Below the pieces are notes generated by a model that saw only the letters and a list, made by a program, of their open reading frames with translations, made no database searches and had not been told where the DNA came from. 64,000 bases of DNA from Actinomycetota bacterium (lineage in GTDB: Bacteria; Actinomycetota; Thermoleophilia; Solirubrobacterales; 70-9), in assembly GCA_018268695.1 (NCBI GenBank), contig JAFDWD010000004.1, forward strand, positions 1-64,000, given 5' to 3'. Position 1 is the first letter of the stretch. Each line of letters starts with the position of its first letter. Positions 46,989-59,668 of the stretch are shown piece after piece. The position numbers and the translations under genes were made by a program.

Positions 46989-48164
46989 ATGAAATATCTC
47001 GCACTCGCATTCATGCTCACCAGTCTTGTGCTGGCCACCAAGCGAACCACAGACGTCGACTTAACAGCTGTGGACTGGACCGCCGTGGATAAGGTCGTGA
47101 ATGATGCCATATCCAACCGCGCCTTTCCGGGAGCATTGCTCGGAGTTGCCACCAGTAAGAGCGTCCTGTACACACAAGCATACGGCACTCTCACCTACAA
47201 ACAGGACTTCTATACTGCGCCAACGACGATGGACACTCGCTACGACTTGGCCTCCTTAACGAAGGTTGTTGCTACGCTTGCGGGCGTGATGCACCTTTAC
47301 GACGACAAGAAGCTGGGCATCGACGACTTGGTCAGCAAGTACATTCCCGAGTACGACAACAACATGAAGCGTGCCACAACCATCAAAAACCTGCTGCTGC
47401 ACAATGCAGGCCTTCTGCCGGACTACCCCGGGACGCTTCCAGCCACCAAAGAGGAAGTTATGCAGTGGGTGTACATGTGCAAGCTTGACTACCCCATCGG
47501 CACCAAGTTCGTGTACAGCGACCTGTCGTTTATTCTCCTCGGATAGATAGTCGAGCGAATCACCAAACGCAACCTCACAGACTACCTCAAACAAGTCTTC
47601 GGTGAGATGGGCATGAAGGACACGCAGTTCAACCCTTCGCCGCAGGACTATTGGAAAATAGCGCCTACCGAGTTCGATGTGCGTAAGAACTTCATTAACT
47701 TAGATCACCTTCGCGGTCTCATCCAAGGAGTAGTGCACGATCCCACAGCCTACTTGTTCGGTGGAGTTGCTGGTCATGCTGGGCTCTTCTCCACGCTCGC
47801 AGATCTCATCAAATATATGCGCATTCATCTCAGCGGTGGGCAAGTTCCAGGGGATATCAGAATCTACCCAAAGACTACAGTTGACTTATTCTCCGCAAAG
47901 GTAACTGGGCTACCCTACAACAATACCAGAGCGTTGGGTTGGGACACAATTCCTGTGCAGACCTACCCACCCTGTGGACACAAGTTCTCGCCAAATTCAT
48001 TCGGACATACCGGTTTCACAGGCACTTCTATCTGGGCCGATAAAGACAAGGACTTACTGATTGTAATCCTTACCAACAGGGTGCACCCAACTGCTGCTGC
48101 GAATTCTCACATTAAGGCCCGTTCCGACATTTCCGATGCCATCGTCGATGCGTTGGGTCTGTGA
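46989..48164 (+). CDS. Secreted serine beta-lactamase-like hydrolase, 391 aa
   Basis: Class C beta-lactamase/penicillin-binding-protein fold enzyme, in eukaryotes usually an esterase or peptidase (LACTB-like) rather than a resistance factor. A signal peptide (MKYLALAFMLTSLVLA) starts the protein. The active-site motifs are present: SLTK (S-x-x-K) in YDLASLTKVVAT, YSD (the Y-x-N equivalent) in FVYSDLSFILLG, and HTG (the KTG equivalent) in FGHTGFTGTS. One TAG within the catalytic domain is read as Glu. Intron-less, with base composition and codon use like its neighbours. A bacterial origin of the family is possible but not testable here. Substrate unknown. Confidence 0.88.
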
Positions 48165-48226
48165 TTCTTCACCGATTGTTATCTATTCGCAGGTCCATTT
48201 GCTTAAAACTCTTTTACAATTCAACA

Positions 48227-48520
48227 TCAATTGGCAGGCTTCTCTGCTGGCTTTGGCTCTGCTTTCTTGGGTTGCTCTTCGGGCTTGGGTACTTCCTCAT
48301 CGCTGTCGGAAGTTGGCATCACGTATTTAGGCTGCACCAGCTTCTTTGGCTTCTTCCATCTATTGTCTTCTTCCTATTCCTCGGGTTGGTTGTCCTCTTC
48401 TGCTCCGCCTTTTTTGGTGTATTCCTCCACCTTCTCCCAGTCCTCGGCGTCCTCCCGCACGTCGGCTTTATCACGATTCACCTTGTATTTCCGATTCTTG
48501 CCTTGTTGGTCCTTCGGCAT
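48227..48520 (-). CDS. Small highly charged protein, 97 aa
   Basis: Minus-strand single-exon frame from ATG (48520-48518) to TGA (48229-48227), with one TAG read as Glu. The first 25 residues are basic (MPKDQQGKNRKYKVNR). An acidic central part and a KPE/PKP-rich tail follow (EEVPKPEEQPKKAEPKP). It is almost certainly disordered. No family recognised. It is divergent from the carrier gene with 74 bp between start codons, an arrangement typical of the paired genes in this window, which supports it being real. Confidence 0.6.
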
Positions 48521-48594
48521 ATTAACTATTATAATGCGGTTCACTCCTATTCCTATCCTTTCAACTATAGCATTAACTTTTATTGCGCAGCTGA

Positions 48595-49537
48595 ATGGGA
48601 TTCTTGGATCTCTTGAACGGCATGGTTGCCGGTAACCATCCAGCTTACCCCAGGTTGGGCCCAAGTGCTCATTATGCAACCCTTCGAGCGAATAAAGGTC
48701 ATGCTTCAGACGCAAGGCCCGGTAAAGGAGCACAAAGGCATCATCGACTGCATCCAAAAAGTGTTGGTGAACGAAGGAGTTGGAGGCTTCTACAAGGGCA
48801 CGCTTGTTCCGCTCATGGGAGTAGGCGTCCTCGGCTCAGTGAGATTCGGCCTCTTCTAAATCATCAAGCGGCACATGCACCAGGATTTGGGTGTTAAAGA
48901 TGTTCATGGACATCTACCGCTCCAATACAGCGCGCTAGCTGCCTTCATGACCGGCACAATGAGCACCTTGTTGGTGGTAAGATTGCAGTGTAATGCAGTG
49001 CCCGATTGATCACATGCGTATACGTATGCAAATCCAAAGAACACCGGAACAGAAAATCTACACGGGATCGTTAAATGCAGCTCAGGTTATATACCGGAAG
49101 TATGGCATAGCCGGTGTTTACAAGGGACTAGTGCCTAGCGCATGGAGGGAGTGCACTGGCCTCACTTTCTTCTTAACAAATATAGATTATCTCACGAAGC
49201 TGCTGACGCCTGCAGGCGTTTCCAAAAAGGACGCTCCCATCTATGTCCCGCTGATAGCTGGAGGAATTGGTGGTACCACTTACTGGTGCTTCAACTATCC
49301 AGTAGATTACGTGAAGACTCTCATTCAGTCTGACAGTTTCGAAAATCCGAAGTACAAAGGTAGTTGAGACTTAAACCAGGAATAATAGACTGCTTCCGGC
49401 AGTAGTACGCGTTGAATGGAGTCCGTGGCTTCTTCAAGGGTTACGTTATTTGCATGATGCGGTCTTTCCCCGTAAACGCTGGCGGCCTGATCGGCTACCG
49501 CATAATGCAGCGCATAGAGGGCATGTAGACTCACTGA
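48595..49537 (+). CDS. Mitochondrial carrier family transporter, 292 aa
   Basis: Inner-membrane metabolite carrier with three repeats. The signature motifs are QPFERIKVMLQTQ, CPIDHMRIRMQIQ and YPVDYVKTLIQSD. Three introns were found: 48632-48653 (22 nt), 48977-48998 (22) and 49360-49379 (20). The second falls directly before the repeat-two PxD motif and the third contains a TGA. Removing them gives AGWAQVLIMQPF, LLVCPIDHMR and KYKGIIDCFRQ, all family-like. The motif context resembles carnitine/acylcarnitine or ornithine-type carriers, but substrate cannot be assigned. The last exon contains two TAG read as Glu. Confidence 0.92.
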
Positions 49538-49582
49538 CGCATGTATCGTGTTTAGGTCTGGCTACTACATTTAAATTAAGCA

Positions 49583-50413
49583 ATGCAAATAGTCACGATC
49601 GATCGCTGCCCCAAGCCGAGCGAGTTCTCCGACAGCAACCGCCTATCCAAGGATGTGCTCAAGCTCAATAAGCACCACATCAACTTTCTGAAGTACCCGC
49701 TGTTCGCGGGTTCCAGCAAGTAAACAACGTTACTGCTATCAGTGCAGGACGGACTGAGCAACCCTCCCGACTACCGCATCATCAAGATCTTCGCTGATAG
49801 CGACCGCAAGTTCAAGAACGACGTGTTCATGGTAAAGTCGCCGCAAATGCCTGACTTCTCTCGAGAGCTGGAGTATCCGCTGAAGGCCAACGAAGAGCTG
49901 ACGGTGAAGATCCGGGCCAACATGCCGTAGTTGGACTAGTCGATGAACATCAACGGCACGCTGCGCATCCACGTCGACGGCATGAAGCCGTACACGCTAG
50001 TGGTGAATGCACGCTGCGAGATCCCGCACATCGTCTGCCTGAAGAACCTGCTGGACGTGAGCACCGGCTACGAAATCATCAAGATCCCCGTCAAGAAAAA
50101 CGTGCCTTCGGTGCAGTTCAAGAACTTCTCCAACATTAACTTCCCCTTCGAAGTCAAACTGCTCAGCAAGGAGGACTTCTCCAAGAGGGCCTACGACATT
50201 GTCGCCCCTCGGGTCATCGACGTCACCGCCAACCAGCCTTTCTTCCTTTACCTGCAGCTCAAGGTCAACCCCGCAGTCAAAAACAAGCCCAAGATCGACC
50301 TCATCCGCAAGATACTCGTACTGCAGGTGCAGGGCAGCAAGCTCTTTTTCAGCTACCTGCTGGAGGCCATGGTCTACGGTAGCGATCTCGAAAAGGAAGC
50401 TCCACTGACATGA
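49583..50413 (+). CDS. Hypothetical protein with probable Ig-like/ASH beta domains, 276 aa
   Basis: Single-exon gene from ATG (49583) to TGA (50411-50413), with three TAA/TAG as Glu. The sequence alternates short hydrophobic strands with polar turns (GTLRIHVDGMKPYTLVVNARCEI, VQFKNFSNINFPFEVKLLS), which suggests two beta-sandwich domains of the MSP/ASH type often found in ciliary proteins. This is inference from pattern only. No signal peptide or membrane segment. It converges on the Aurora gene with 20 bp between stops. Confidence 0.6.
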
Positions 50414-50433
50414 CACACTTACATCATATTAGT

Positions 50434-52125
50434 TCAGCGCAGGAACGGGTGATTCAGCAGCGCGTCTAAGTCCAGCCGGTGTTCCGGGTCCTTCTGCAAC
50501 ACGCTGCTGATGAACGACTTGGCGTCCGCCGAAAGCGGAACGTACTCTGGGAAGGCGATGGAGTCGTTAATCTACGTTAGGAAAGGCTGTACAATCTTCT
50601 AAAGGTCCTGCTCGGTGCGGATGCGGAAGGGAATGCGTCCAACGAGCATCTCGTAGGTTAGCACACCAATCGACCAGATGTCGATCTTCTCGTCGTACTT
50701 ATCGCCCTTAAGGATCTCTGGCGATACGTAGATCGGAGTTCCGCAGAAGGTCGTCCGCAAGCTTTCATCCATCTTGACGCTCCATCCGAAGTCACACAGC
50801 TTCAGCACGCCCTAAATAACGGTAGCAAATACATGCTGCATGAGAATATTTTCGGGCTTGATGTCCCTGTGCAGGATGCTGTTACGGTGCATATAGTCGA
50901 CAGCTTAGCACAGCTGGCGGATCATGGGCCGTGCTTCTTCCTCGCTGAGCCGCTTGCGCTGTTTAAGCACATCGTGAAGCTGACCGTCAGCGCACAGCTC
51001 CAGCAGCAGGTACACGTTGGTTTCGTCATCAAAGTAGCCGTGCAGACTGGCAATGTTTTAGTGCTTCAGGAACAGCTGGATCTTGATTTCACGCGCGAGC
51101 TGGCCTGCAAGATTCTCCTTGCGGATGGTTTCCTTGCCGATGGCCTTCATTGCACAAAGGAATCCAGTCGCCTTGTGGATCACCATCGACACCCTCCCAA
51201 ACTTGCCCCTTCCTAACTCCTTTAGAATTGTAAAATCGTTAATGGTTAAGCTCTGGCTTAGTCTTCTCGTGTAGGCATGAACAACAGGCTCGTGCTGCTT
51301 GCGACCTTAGGCTCGGAAGACCACCGAGGTATTGCTAAGTAGGCTTTCCTGTGGCTGCCTTTCCTCGACATGAGTCTTCCATACGAGAGACGTTATTGAG
51401 GTGGAGGTCTCCGCAAGATAGATTGACAGCTACTTCTGGCTGTCCCATGGAGTTGTGACTTTCTTATCGGAGGCGAGCTATTTAGAGGTGACCTGACTCG
51501 CGTTATTGAGTGGGGTCTCGCGGCTTGAGTTTGTATCCACCGGCAACAGCGTTTTGAAAGACACTTTCTTAAACGAAAGAACATGGTTCGGGCTTGCTAC
51601 TCTTGAGTTTTGTTGGCTTTGCGCTTGCTGCGAGAACGGCGTCATAGTCTTCGGCTGCTGTGCAGTAAAGGCAAGTCTGATAGGCGTTCCTGCGGTTCTG
51701 TCCGCAAATTTTCTCGATGGTTCTTGGCCATATTCTGATTCCATTTTTGGGATGGGCTAGTTAGGCGCTGGCCGCGACTCCTCCACTTGGCGAGCGAAGC
51801 TGGACAACTTTGTCAAGGGAGGCTGTGGGTCGGTTCCTTTCTGCAGGTACGACCTAAACGTCAATGGCTTGGTTTCATTCTGCGGCAGCGTCTCAATATT
51901 TTTGGCGCTAGCAGACGCCATCAGGGTGGGCTGCCGGAGGAGCCTTGACGAATCCTTGCGGTGTAGCACCAGCGATCCCGAGGAAGAATTGACACCGGTA
52001 GAAAACTTTAATGGTGCTTCAATGGGCTGCTTCGCGAAGTAGTTCTTTTTGACGGGCTCGAAGAAGCCATAGGCAGAGGTCGCAGTGCCTGTTGCGCTGG
52101 TGCCATCAGCACAATGCGTGGTCAT
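50434..52125 (-). CDS. Aurora-like mitotic kinase with long N-terminal extension, 556 aa
   Basis: The C-terminal ~280 residues are a full kinase domain: GRGKFGRV, AMKAIGKE, HRDIKPEN, DFGWSVK (Aurora-typical), TTFCGTPIYVSPE and the DIWSIGVLTYEMLVG segment. GYFDDETNVYLLLELC also matches Aurora. The ~280-residue N-terminus is Ser/Thr/Pro-rich and disordered, as in Aurora A. A 21-nt intron (50812-50832) without TGA sits between ENILMQH and GVLKLCDFGW, and retaining it would insert seven residues before the DFG strand. Start chosen at 52125 because the frame upstream is open but AT-rich. Numerous TAA/TAG read as Glu. It is an Aurora/IPL1 relative by motif. Confidence 0.88.
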
Positions 52126-52582
52126 AATGGAAAATAAAACTATTATAAGTTCGTTGAGGGGAAGTGCATTCGGCGCTAACGAAAATGCTGTTATGTGAAA
52201 GGATATTTTTCGGTTGGTAAGGGTGGACGGCAGCAAAAGAAACTCTGTAGACTGTCCCAAACTATAATGGAAGAAATGTTTCCGATCTTTCTTTGGGCGA
52301 TGATTAAATTGGAGAATTTGAGTGCGATTTTCTTCAGCAATATTATAGAAACGATGCTTGAAAAAAGATTATTTCTTCGGCGAGTCGCTCAAGAAAACTG
52401 ATACCGGTTTGCTGGCTCCTATACTCCTCCATAACGCGCAGTCTTGTAAACTCCTTGCTTCTTTTACTAATGCCTGTCAAACAGGCGCTGATTTTGCTGG
52501 ATCTCCGATTGTATGCATTTCTGGTGCCCTTTCGGGCTGGATGTTCGACGGTGCTTCGACGACTAAATTATATTATTAATCG
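52126..52582. other. 457-bp spacer between divergent Aurora and CDK genes, with hairpins
   Basis: An AT-rich spacer shared by two divergent kinase genes. It contains two perfect short hairpins, GCCTGT-CAA-ACAGGC (52472-52486) and GCCC-TTTC-GGGC (52526-52537), in a local GC-richer patch. A 222-bp frame on the plus strand (from about 52358) stays open and runs in frame into the CDK start with only TAA between. Its composition is not convincing and the CDK domain needs no extension. Either a structured RNA or nothing; promoters must be here. Confidence 0.35.
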
Positions 52583-53566
52583 ATGAACAGCGAACCCTAC
52601 ACCGACTTCACGGTCATCGGCTAGGGAGCCTTCGGCAAGGTCTACAAGGCGCTGCACAACCACGAGAAGTTCGTGGCCATTAAGAAGATCAAATTCGAAA
52701 ACTCCGAGTAGGGCGTGCCGTCAACAGCTCTCCGCGAAATTTCCCTGCTAAAGAACCTGAAGGATCATCCTAATATAGTGCCGTAAATCGCGAAAGCAAC
52801 GTAGGCTGCTGGACGTCATGTACCGGCCGAAGGAAAAGAACCTGAGCCTGGTCTTTGAATATTTCGAGTATGATCTGCGGCGGTACCTGCAGTCGCGCAC
52901 CAACGACCTGCCCGAATACGACATCAAGCTCACAGTCTACCAGATACTCAACGGCGTGGCCTTCTGCCACAGCCGCAAGATCATGCATCGCGACCTGAAG
53001 CCGCAGAACATCCTGATCGACACCAAAGGTAGTCGAGTAGTAACGGCAGGTAACATCAAGATCGCCGACTTCGGGCTGGCCCGACTGCTGCCGATCCCGC
53101 TGAAGACCCTGACGCACGAAATCGAAACGGTGTGGTACAGGGCACCCGAGATCCTGCTGGGGCAGCAGAAGTACAGCTTCTCGGTGGACATCTGGGCGGT
53201 GGGCTGCATCTTCGCGGAGCTGATCCAGCGGAAGGCGCTGTTCCCCGGCAACGGCTACGAAATCGAGCAGATCTTCAAGATCTTCGAGTACCTGGGTACG
53301 CCGGAACTGGCCGAATGGGAGAGCCTAAGTACGCTTTGTGCGACGCAGCGCAACTGACCGACTTCAAGGTGACGTTCCCGAAGTGGAAGAAGACCGGCAA
53401 CCTGCGCAAGAACTTCATGCGCATCGGCGAGGACGGTATCGACCTGCTCAGCAAGATGCTCACCTACGATCCCAGCAAGCGCGTGACTGCCCAGGTGGCC
53501 CTACTGCACTCCTACTTCAAGGACATTCGCGAGGAAGACGTCATGCGCTATAGCTACTTCGAGTGA
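52583..53566 (+). CDS. Cyclin-dependent kinase with PSTALRE helix, 306 aa
   Basis: Cell-cycle kinase of CDK1/2/5 type: GEGAFGKV, VAIKKIKF, EEGVPSTALREISLL (cyclin-binding helix), HRDLKPQN, DFGLARL, activation-loop Thr in IETVWYRAPEILLG, and LFPGNGYEIEQIFKIF. TAG at 52622-52624 and 52709-52711 encode invariant glutamates (G-E-G and E-G-V-P-S-T), the clearest evidence for UAG = Glu. Introns 52783-52804 (22 nt), 53029-53049 (21) and 53329-53348 (20) each rebuild conserved sequence (NIVPLLDV, IDTKGNIKIADFG, WESLTQLTDFK). The T14/Y15 pair of CDK1 is Ala/Phe here, so Wee1/Myt1 inhibitory phosphorylation is not possible. Length typical. Confidence 0.97.
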
Positions 53567-53572
53567 TGTTCG

Positions 53573-54919
53573 TCATTAGTTCAGCTTTATGGCCTTTTCT
53601 ATTGCGGTAGCTCGGCGGCTCTCGAGCTCGGTCTCGGTGCGCGTCGCTCTTCTAACTACTACCTAGATAGCTGCCTTGGTACCTCTTACTGCTTGAAGGC
53701 TGTGTAGCTGTCCAGGTGCGCGTACTCTGCGAGTCCGCATTTGGCGATTAACCGCGGAGATATCGCGACCAACACGATCATGGAGATGGTAAAGCCGAGG
53801 GCATTCATGCTCCACAGCAGGCCAGCCATGGAATCGGCCGGTAGATCGAACTGCTTCCAGAAGGGGTTAAGGAAAATCGCAGCAGGGATGGCTGCCGACA
53901 CCAGCGTGAGCCCCACATAGCCCACGAACTTGCCGCTGCAGCAACGTGAGTAGTTGAGTTTCTTCATGAGACCGCTGCCGTTGGTGCTGATGGATAGCGC
54001 GACCATGATGGCCGGAGCCACCACGCCAATCGCCATATCTTCAAAGCACTTGAGGTAGAAGCTGGTGGCGAAGTCATAGCTCTTGGCGCACCTGGGCGTC
54101 AGATTGATAGTGTTGACCCAGGACTGAGGGATGTCGAACGTGCCGAAGTAGGTGATGAAGCATTGATAAAGACACATCGCAATGAACGCCAGACTGCAGA
54201 CCAGGAAGTTGAAGATGTTGCCGGTGCCCTGCGTGAGGTACCTGAGGCAGTGCGTGAACAACCAATGCTCGGCGTAGAGGTAGTAGACGACCATGGAGTA
54301 GCAGCCCAGCATCATGCCGAACAGCACCTGGTTGAGGGAATGCATGCCTAGGTACACCCGCGAGAACATGACCAGCAGCTCCAGGAGGAAGACCAGTGTG
54401 TACCACAGGTAGTTGAAGCGGGCCGCGCACTTGATCTTGCGGGTCATGAACCTCACCAGAAACTCGAGCAGCACAATCGAGAGCATGGAGTGACCGCTGG
54501 GACTGCCGTATTCGGTGTAACAGGTCCACTCGAGCATTTTGATGTCGGGGTTGACCCAGTAGGGCCTTGGCTGTCTACATCACCAACACGGCGTACTGCA
54601 GCACCTGCTTGAGCAGCGATAGCACGAAACTCAGAAACGTAAACCAGACCAGGAACACCAGGATATCCAGCTTGCGGCAGGTCAGCACGTATATCAGGAT
54701 GATGTAACCGGCGCAGACTGTGGGATTGAAGATGTTGCTGACGATGTTCATGAAGATTGTGAGGCCCTCGCTGCCGATATCCTTCTGCATCTCCGGCATC
54801 ACTCGCAAACTCACATCGAACAGGGCCCCGTAGGAAGTTATGTTGAGCACCAGCCCACCAATGAACAGCGCCGTCGTCACCAGAAAGACGCCCATTCGCA
54901 TTGCGAAAAACTCCGCCAT
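53573..54919 (-). CDS. Glucose-6-phosphatase-like PAP2 membrane phosphatase, ~434 aa
   Basis: Polytopic membrane phosphatase of the PAP2 superfamily with about eight or nine hydrophobic segments. The three catalytic blocks are KQVLQQPRPYW, YGSPSGHSM and SRVYLGMHSLNQ. Their exact form (RPYW, GSPSGH, H-x3-Q) is closest to glucose-6-phosphatase. A 22-nt intron (54575-54596) sits inside the first block and is required for it. A second 20-nt intron (53663-53682) is proposed near the end; without it the protein would end at TGA 53583-53581 with a different tail. Substrate not determinable. The stop is 6 bp from the convergent CDK stop, and the start is 13 bp after the upstream kinase stop. Confidence 0.85.
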
Positions 54920-54932
54920 GGAATTATTAATA

Positions 54933-56484
<1,552 letters not shown>

Positions 56485-56530
56485 TATTATATTGCGGTGG
56501 TAACAGTCGGCATTATTTTCTTCCTTCCAT

Positions 56531-57163
56531 ATGGAAAAGCCCCGGGAGGAGTCGCTAAGCTACAGCCGCTACCACAAGATCTGCCCACCCGGGCAGTACT
56601 TCAGCATCTTCAAGAAGATCAGTAACGGCAGAGCCAAGTTGCTCAAGCAGGTGGAGCAGCTCGACTACGACACCAGCTAACTAAGAGACTCGGGCATACG
56701 GCAGCTGCAGGAACGCTGCGAAGGGTTGCTGCGCAACAGCTACAGCTTCAAGTACATCGGCATCAAGGACAACCAGATCGGCATTCTGAGCAAGCGCGTG
56801 CGCCCAAACAACTTCACTCCGGACCTTCTACCGAAGGTCGAAAACGCCAAGGTTGTCACGGCCTTCTTCTATCCCAAACCGCTGCGGACGGTGTCGAGCA
56901 ACGCGGAAAAGCTGCAGCAGTCCGGCAATCTCGAAAGCGAAATCAAGCGATTCTTTCCGCAGCACGAAAAGAAGCCCATGACGCACAACGTCAAGGTGCG
57001 CGGCAGCTGGAGCAACCTCAAGTGTTCGGGTAGATCGCCGGCCCACCTCAAGCAGTCGGAAGCCGATCTGGACCATCCCGAGCCCGAGTTTGAGAGCTAC
57101 TCTCGCACCTTGAGCAAAGGACTGCTGAGAAGCCACTCAAAGCAAACGCACTTGCGCTGCTGA
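56531..57163 (+). CDS. Hypothetical protein, 210 aa
   Basis: Single-exon gene from ATG (56531) to TGA (57161-57163), one TAA read as Glu. It starts MEKPREESLSYSRYHKICPPG and contains a basic, moderately conserved-looking core (YIGIKDNQIGILSKRVRPNNF) and a Ser/Pro/His-rich tail. No motif recognised. It is divergent from the kinase at 54933-56484, with 46 bp between start codons. Confidence 0.62.
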
Positions 57164-57218
57164 CGTGCCTGTTTTACTACTCAACTTCACGATTGCTAAA
57201 TGGAACAAAGTGATGGGA

Positions 57219-57890
57219 TCATTTGCGGAGCCAGTTTTCGATGCTAACGGGAACTGGCGAAAAGGGGCCGGCCGCTGCTGCTCGCATTTTGCGAACTTCA
57301 ACCTCTGGAGCGGCTTGTTGCTTGTTTCGGAAGTGATATACGTGAGCGACCTTTGGCGCTGCCTGTCGGCGACTCAGGCGAGGTTATGCAGCGTTGGCTG
57401 ATTGTCTTCCGCAGCCCAGCAGATGTTCGGGGAGGCAACGCTTGTACAGCAACATGTTGCATCTGTAGCATCGGCAGAGAGGACACTTGCTGCGATGATC
57501 GTTGAGCTGCCGTCGCGGAACCTACTTGTGGCACTCCCCGCACTTTACCATTAGTGATTAGCAAATGCTGAGATGTTGTTCCTCACTTAGCGTGTAGACG
57601 CATCGGCAATGCTTACATACCTTCATGCGCTGCTAAGTCGGCTGCTAATCGATCTGGGGCTTTCTGGAGAGCGGCACGAACTTGTACAGGCAATGGGGAC
57701 ACGTGACATCCTTCCTGTGGACTGGCATGCCCGGCAGATCATCGGTCTGGAAGTAGCGGCCGCACCTGTAGCAGACGAACTTGCTGCGGCGAGGCGCCAA
57801 GGGGGCGGCCATCTTGCCGTACCTGAGCAGTTACTCCTGGAGCTGCATAAGATCCCGACGGTGCACCACTAGTCTCTTGTAGAATGCCAT
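57219..57890 (-). CDS. Multi-zinc-finger protein (TRAF-type-like Cys/His clusters), 223 aa
   Basis: Minus-strand gene from ATG (57890-57888) to TGA (57221-57219), found only when TAA/TAG are read as Glu. It has regular metal-binding pairs: FVCYRCGRYF, VTCPHCLYKF, KVCKHCRCVY, then CxxH-type elements in VKCGECHKEV...DHRSKCPLCRCYRCNML...HLLGC. The alternation of CxxC with later H/C resembles TRAF-type or FYVE/LIM-like zinc clusters. The C-terminal 60 residues are Ala/Arg-rich. A GTATGTAAG at the KVCKHC codons is coding, since it supplies the CxxC. Function unknown; protein or RNA binding inferred. Confidence 0.75.
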
Positions 57891-57925
57891 TTAATTTTTT
57901 GCGACCGGCTATAATTTAAGCGCGT

Positions 57926-59642
57926 ATGGACATCTTTCTGATCATCGTGTGCGTGGTGGTGGCGTGCCTGCTCTGCGTCATCAACGTCTATGTCATGGCC
58001 TACTACTCGCATTCCGATGACCACAACACCTGCACCGTGGTCTTCTGCAAGGTCGTTATCGTGCTAACGCTCTTCCAGTGTCAGGCCCAGTAGCTGCTGC
58101 TGATGCTCGACGCCAGCAACTCCAGGGGTTATGGCGCCGGCTTCAACATGACTGTGGTTTGGCAGGTGTTCTACCTGGCAGTCTGGTGCAACCTCGGCTT
58201 TCTGCTGCCGCTCTCAGTGTTTCTCTACGAAACCGACGACGAAAAATCGGCGTGCGAACGTATCGCCACAACGATTTGCGAGGTCATCATTACGGTCGGA
58301 GTCGTGTGCGTGCTCACGTTTGTGAGTTGGGTCTATCTCAAGGGAGCCAGTCTCCCTATCGAAATGGTGGCAACCTCAGTCATCGACTCGGACCTCGCTG
58401 CGGATATCACCAGCTACCCAACCATCACGGAAACAACAATGAGTCTCAGCATTGCTATCCCGTATTACATCACTGGGCTCATGGTGTTCTTTGGTTACCT
58501 TGTGCTTATCTGCTGCGGAGGTTGCGGACTCACCGCACTGCCGCTGGACCTGATTCTGCAGTTTAGGATGCGGCCGCGCTGGCGACGCACTTCCGAAGCC
58601 AACGCCAAGAAGCAGGAGCTTCGCGCCATAATCGAAGAGCTTGTGCAGACGGGCGAGCACCTGAAGAGTACAGATCGTGCGACTCAGAGCAGATGAAGCA
58701 GGCCGACTATGAGACCAGCTGGTGGTCTCGCAGGAAGGCGAGTGCGCGCCTATCGAAGGAGTTTAGCACCTACGAACAGCTCGTCCTAGAACAGAACGAC
58801 CACTTCGAGCTGTTCAAGCTGGAGCTGCAGATGCAGATCAGCAACCCTTTCGTCTACATTGGCAAGGTGGTCCTCGGCTGCTTCTGCATCTTCCTCACTG
58901 TCCTCTGGTGGGTTCAAATGTACGACGGTCTCAACGCAGACTTTGCTCTGAACTCATTCTCGTCAATGGGCGACCGCTGACTTACGTTGTCGACAGCCTG
59001 CTGCTCTACTTCGAGGCTAATAACGCAGGCTTTGCAGCAGTCATTGTGTTCATGCTCATGACGCAGTACCTCGTGCTGTGCATCATCAAGGGCAGCTTCA
59101 GCTTCGGCCTGCAGATCCCTTACCTCTTTTCATTTCACCCGATGGCTCAAGCACGCACCTGGATGAACTCGTTCCTGTTCAACTGTGCACTATCGGTGCT
59201 CGGTAGCATTGCTATCAGCCATCTGTGTGCGGGTTGCTTTCCGCAGTACATGCGCGGCACCGAAATCCAGACAGTGCTTCTCAACCAGGTCAACTACCTC
59301 AAGTTCTTCAACGTCTTCTTCAAGAACAAGGTGTTCATATATGCGCTGCTGGTAACATCGTTGCTAAAGTAGATATGGAGTGCACTAATCTCCATCTTCA
59401 TCATCGTGAAGGGTGTCAAAAAGCCCGAACTTCTGAAACTCATCGAAGAGAAGAGAAAGAAAATGAAGCTGCAATCAGTAGAAATCGAAATGCAGGAACT
59501 TAAAGACAAGAAATAGGAAAAGAAGCCCAACAAGAAGGCTGAAAAGAAGGGAGGAAGCGAAAAGAAAGGTGGAAGCGAGAAGAAACCCACGAGCAAGGGG
59601 ACCGTCCGTGTTGTGAGGAAGGGTAACAAGGTGTAGACTTGA
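57926..59642 (+). CDS. LMBR1/LMBD1-family polytopic membrane protein, 558 aa
   Basis: About nine membrane segments starting at the N-terminus (MDIFLIIVCVVVACLLCV). The family pattern is strongest in the second half: PYLFSFHPMAQARTWMNSFLFNCAL corresponds to the LMBD1 stretch HPM...MNSFLFN. In animals LMBD1 exports cobalamin from lysosomes and LMBR1 relatives act as receptors. Introns 58668-58687 (20 nt) and 58920-58939 (20) restore the frame, and without the second a TGA interrupts the protein. The C-terminus is a Lys/Glu-rich tail with repeated KKGGSEKK units. Orthology within the family not resolved. Confidence 0.85.
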
Positions 59643-59668
59643 TAATACTGCTAATTAAAAGTACTAAG

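Noticed and set aside
46989..48164. Antibiotic-resistance beta-lactamase or bacterial contamination
   Set aside because: The gene has a reassigned TAG codon and a eukaryotic signal peptide, and is flanked by ciliate genes. Eukaryotic LACTB-like hydrolases share these motifs.
52358..52582. Frame open into the CDK start, suggesting an N-terminal extension
   Set aside because: CDKs begin a few residues before the glycine loop, which MNSEPYTDFTVIGEG already provides, and the upstream composition is AT-rich and non-conserved.
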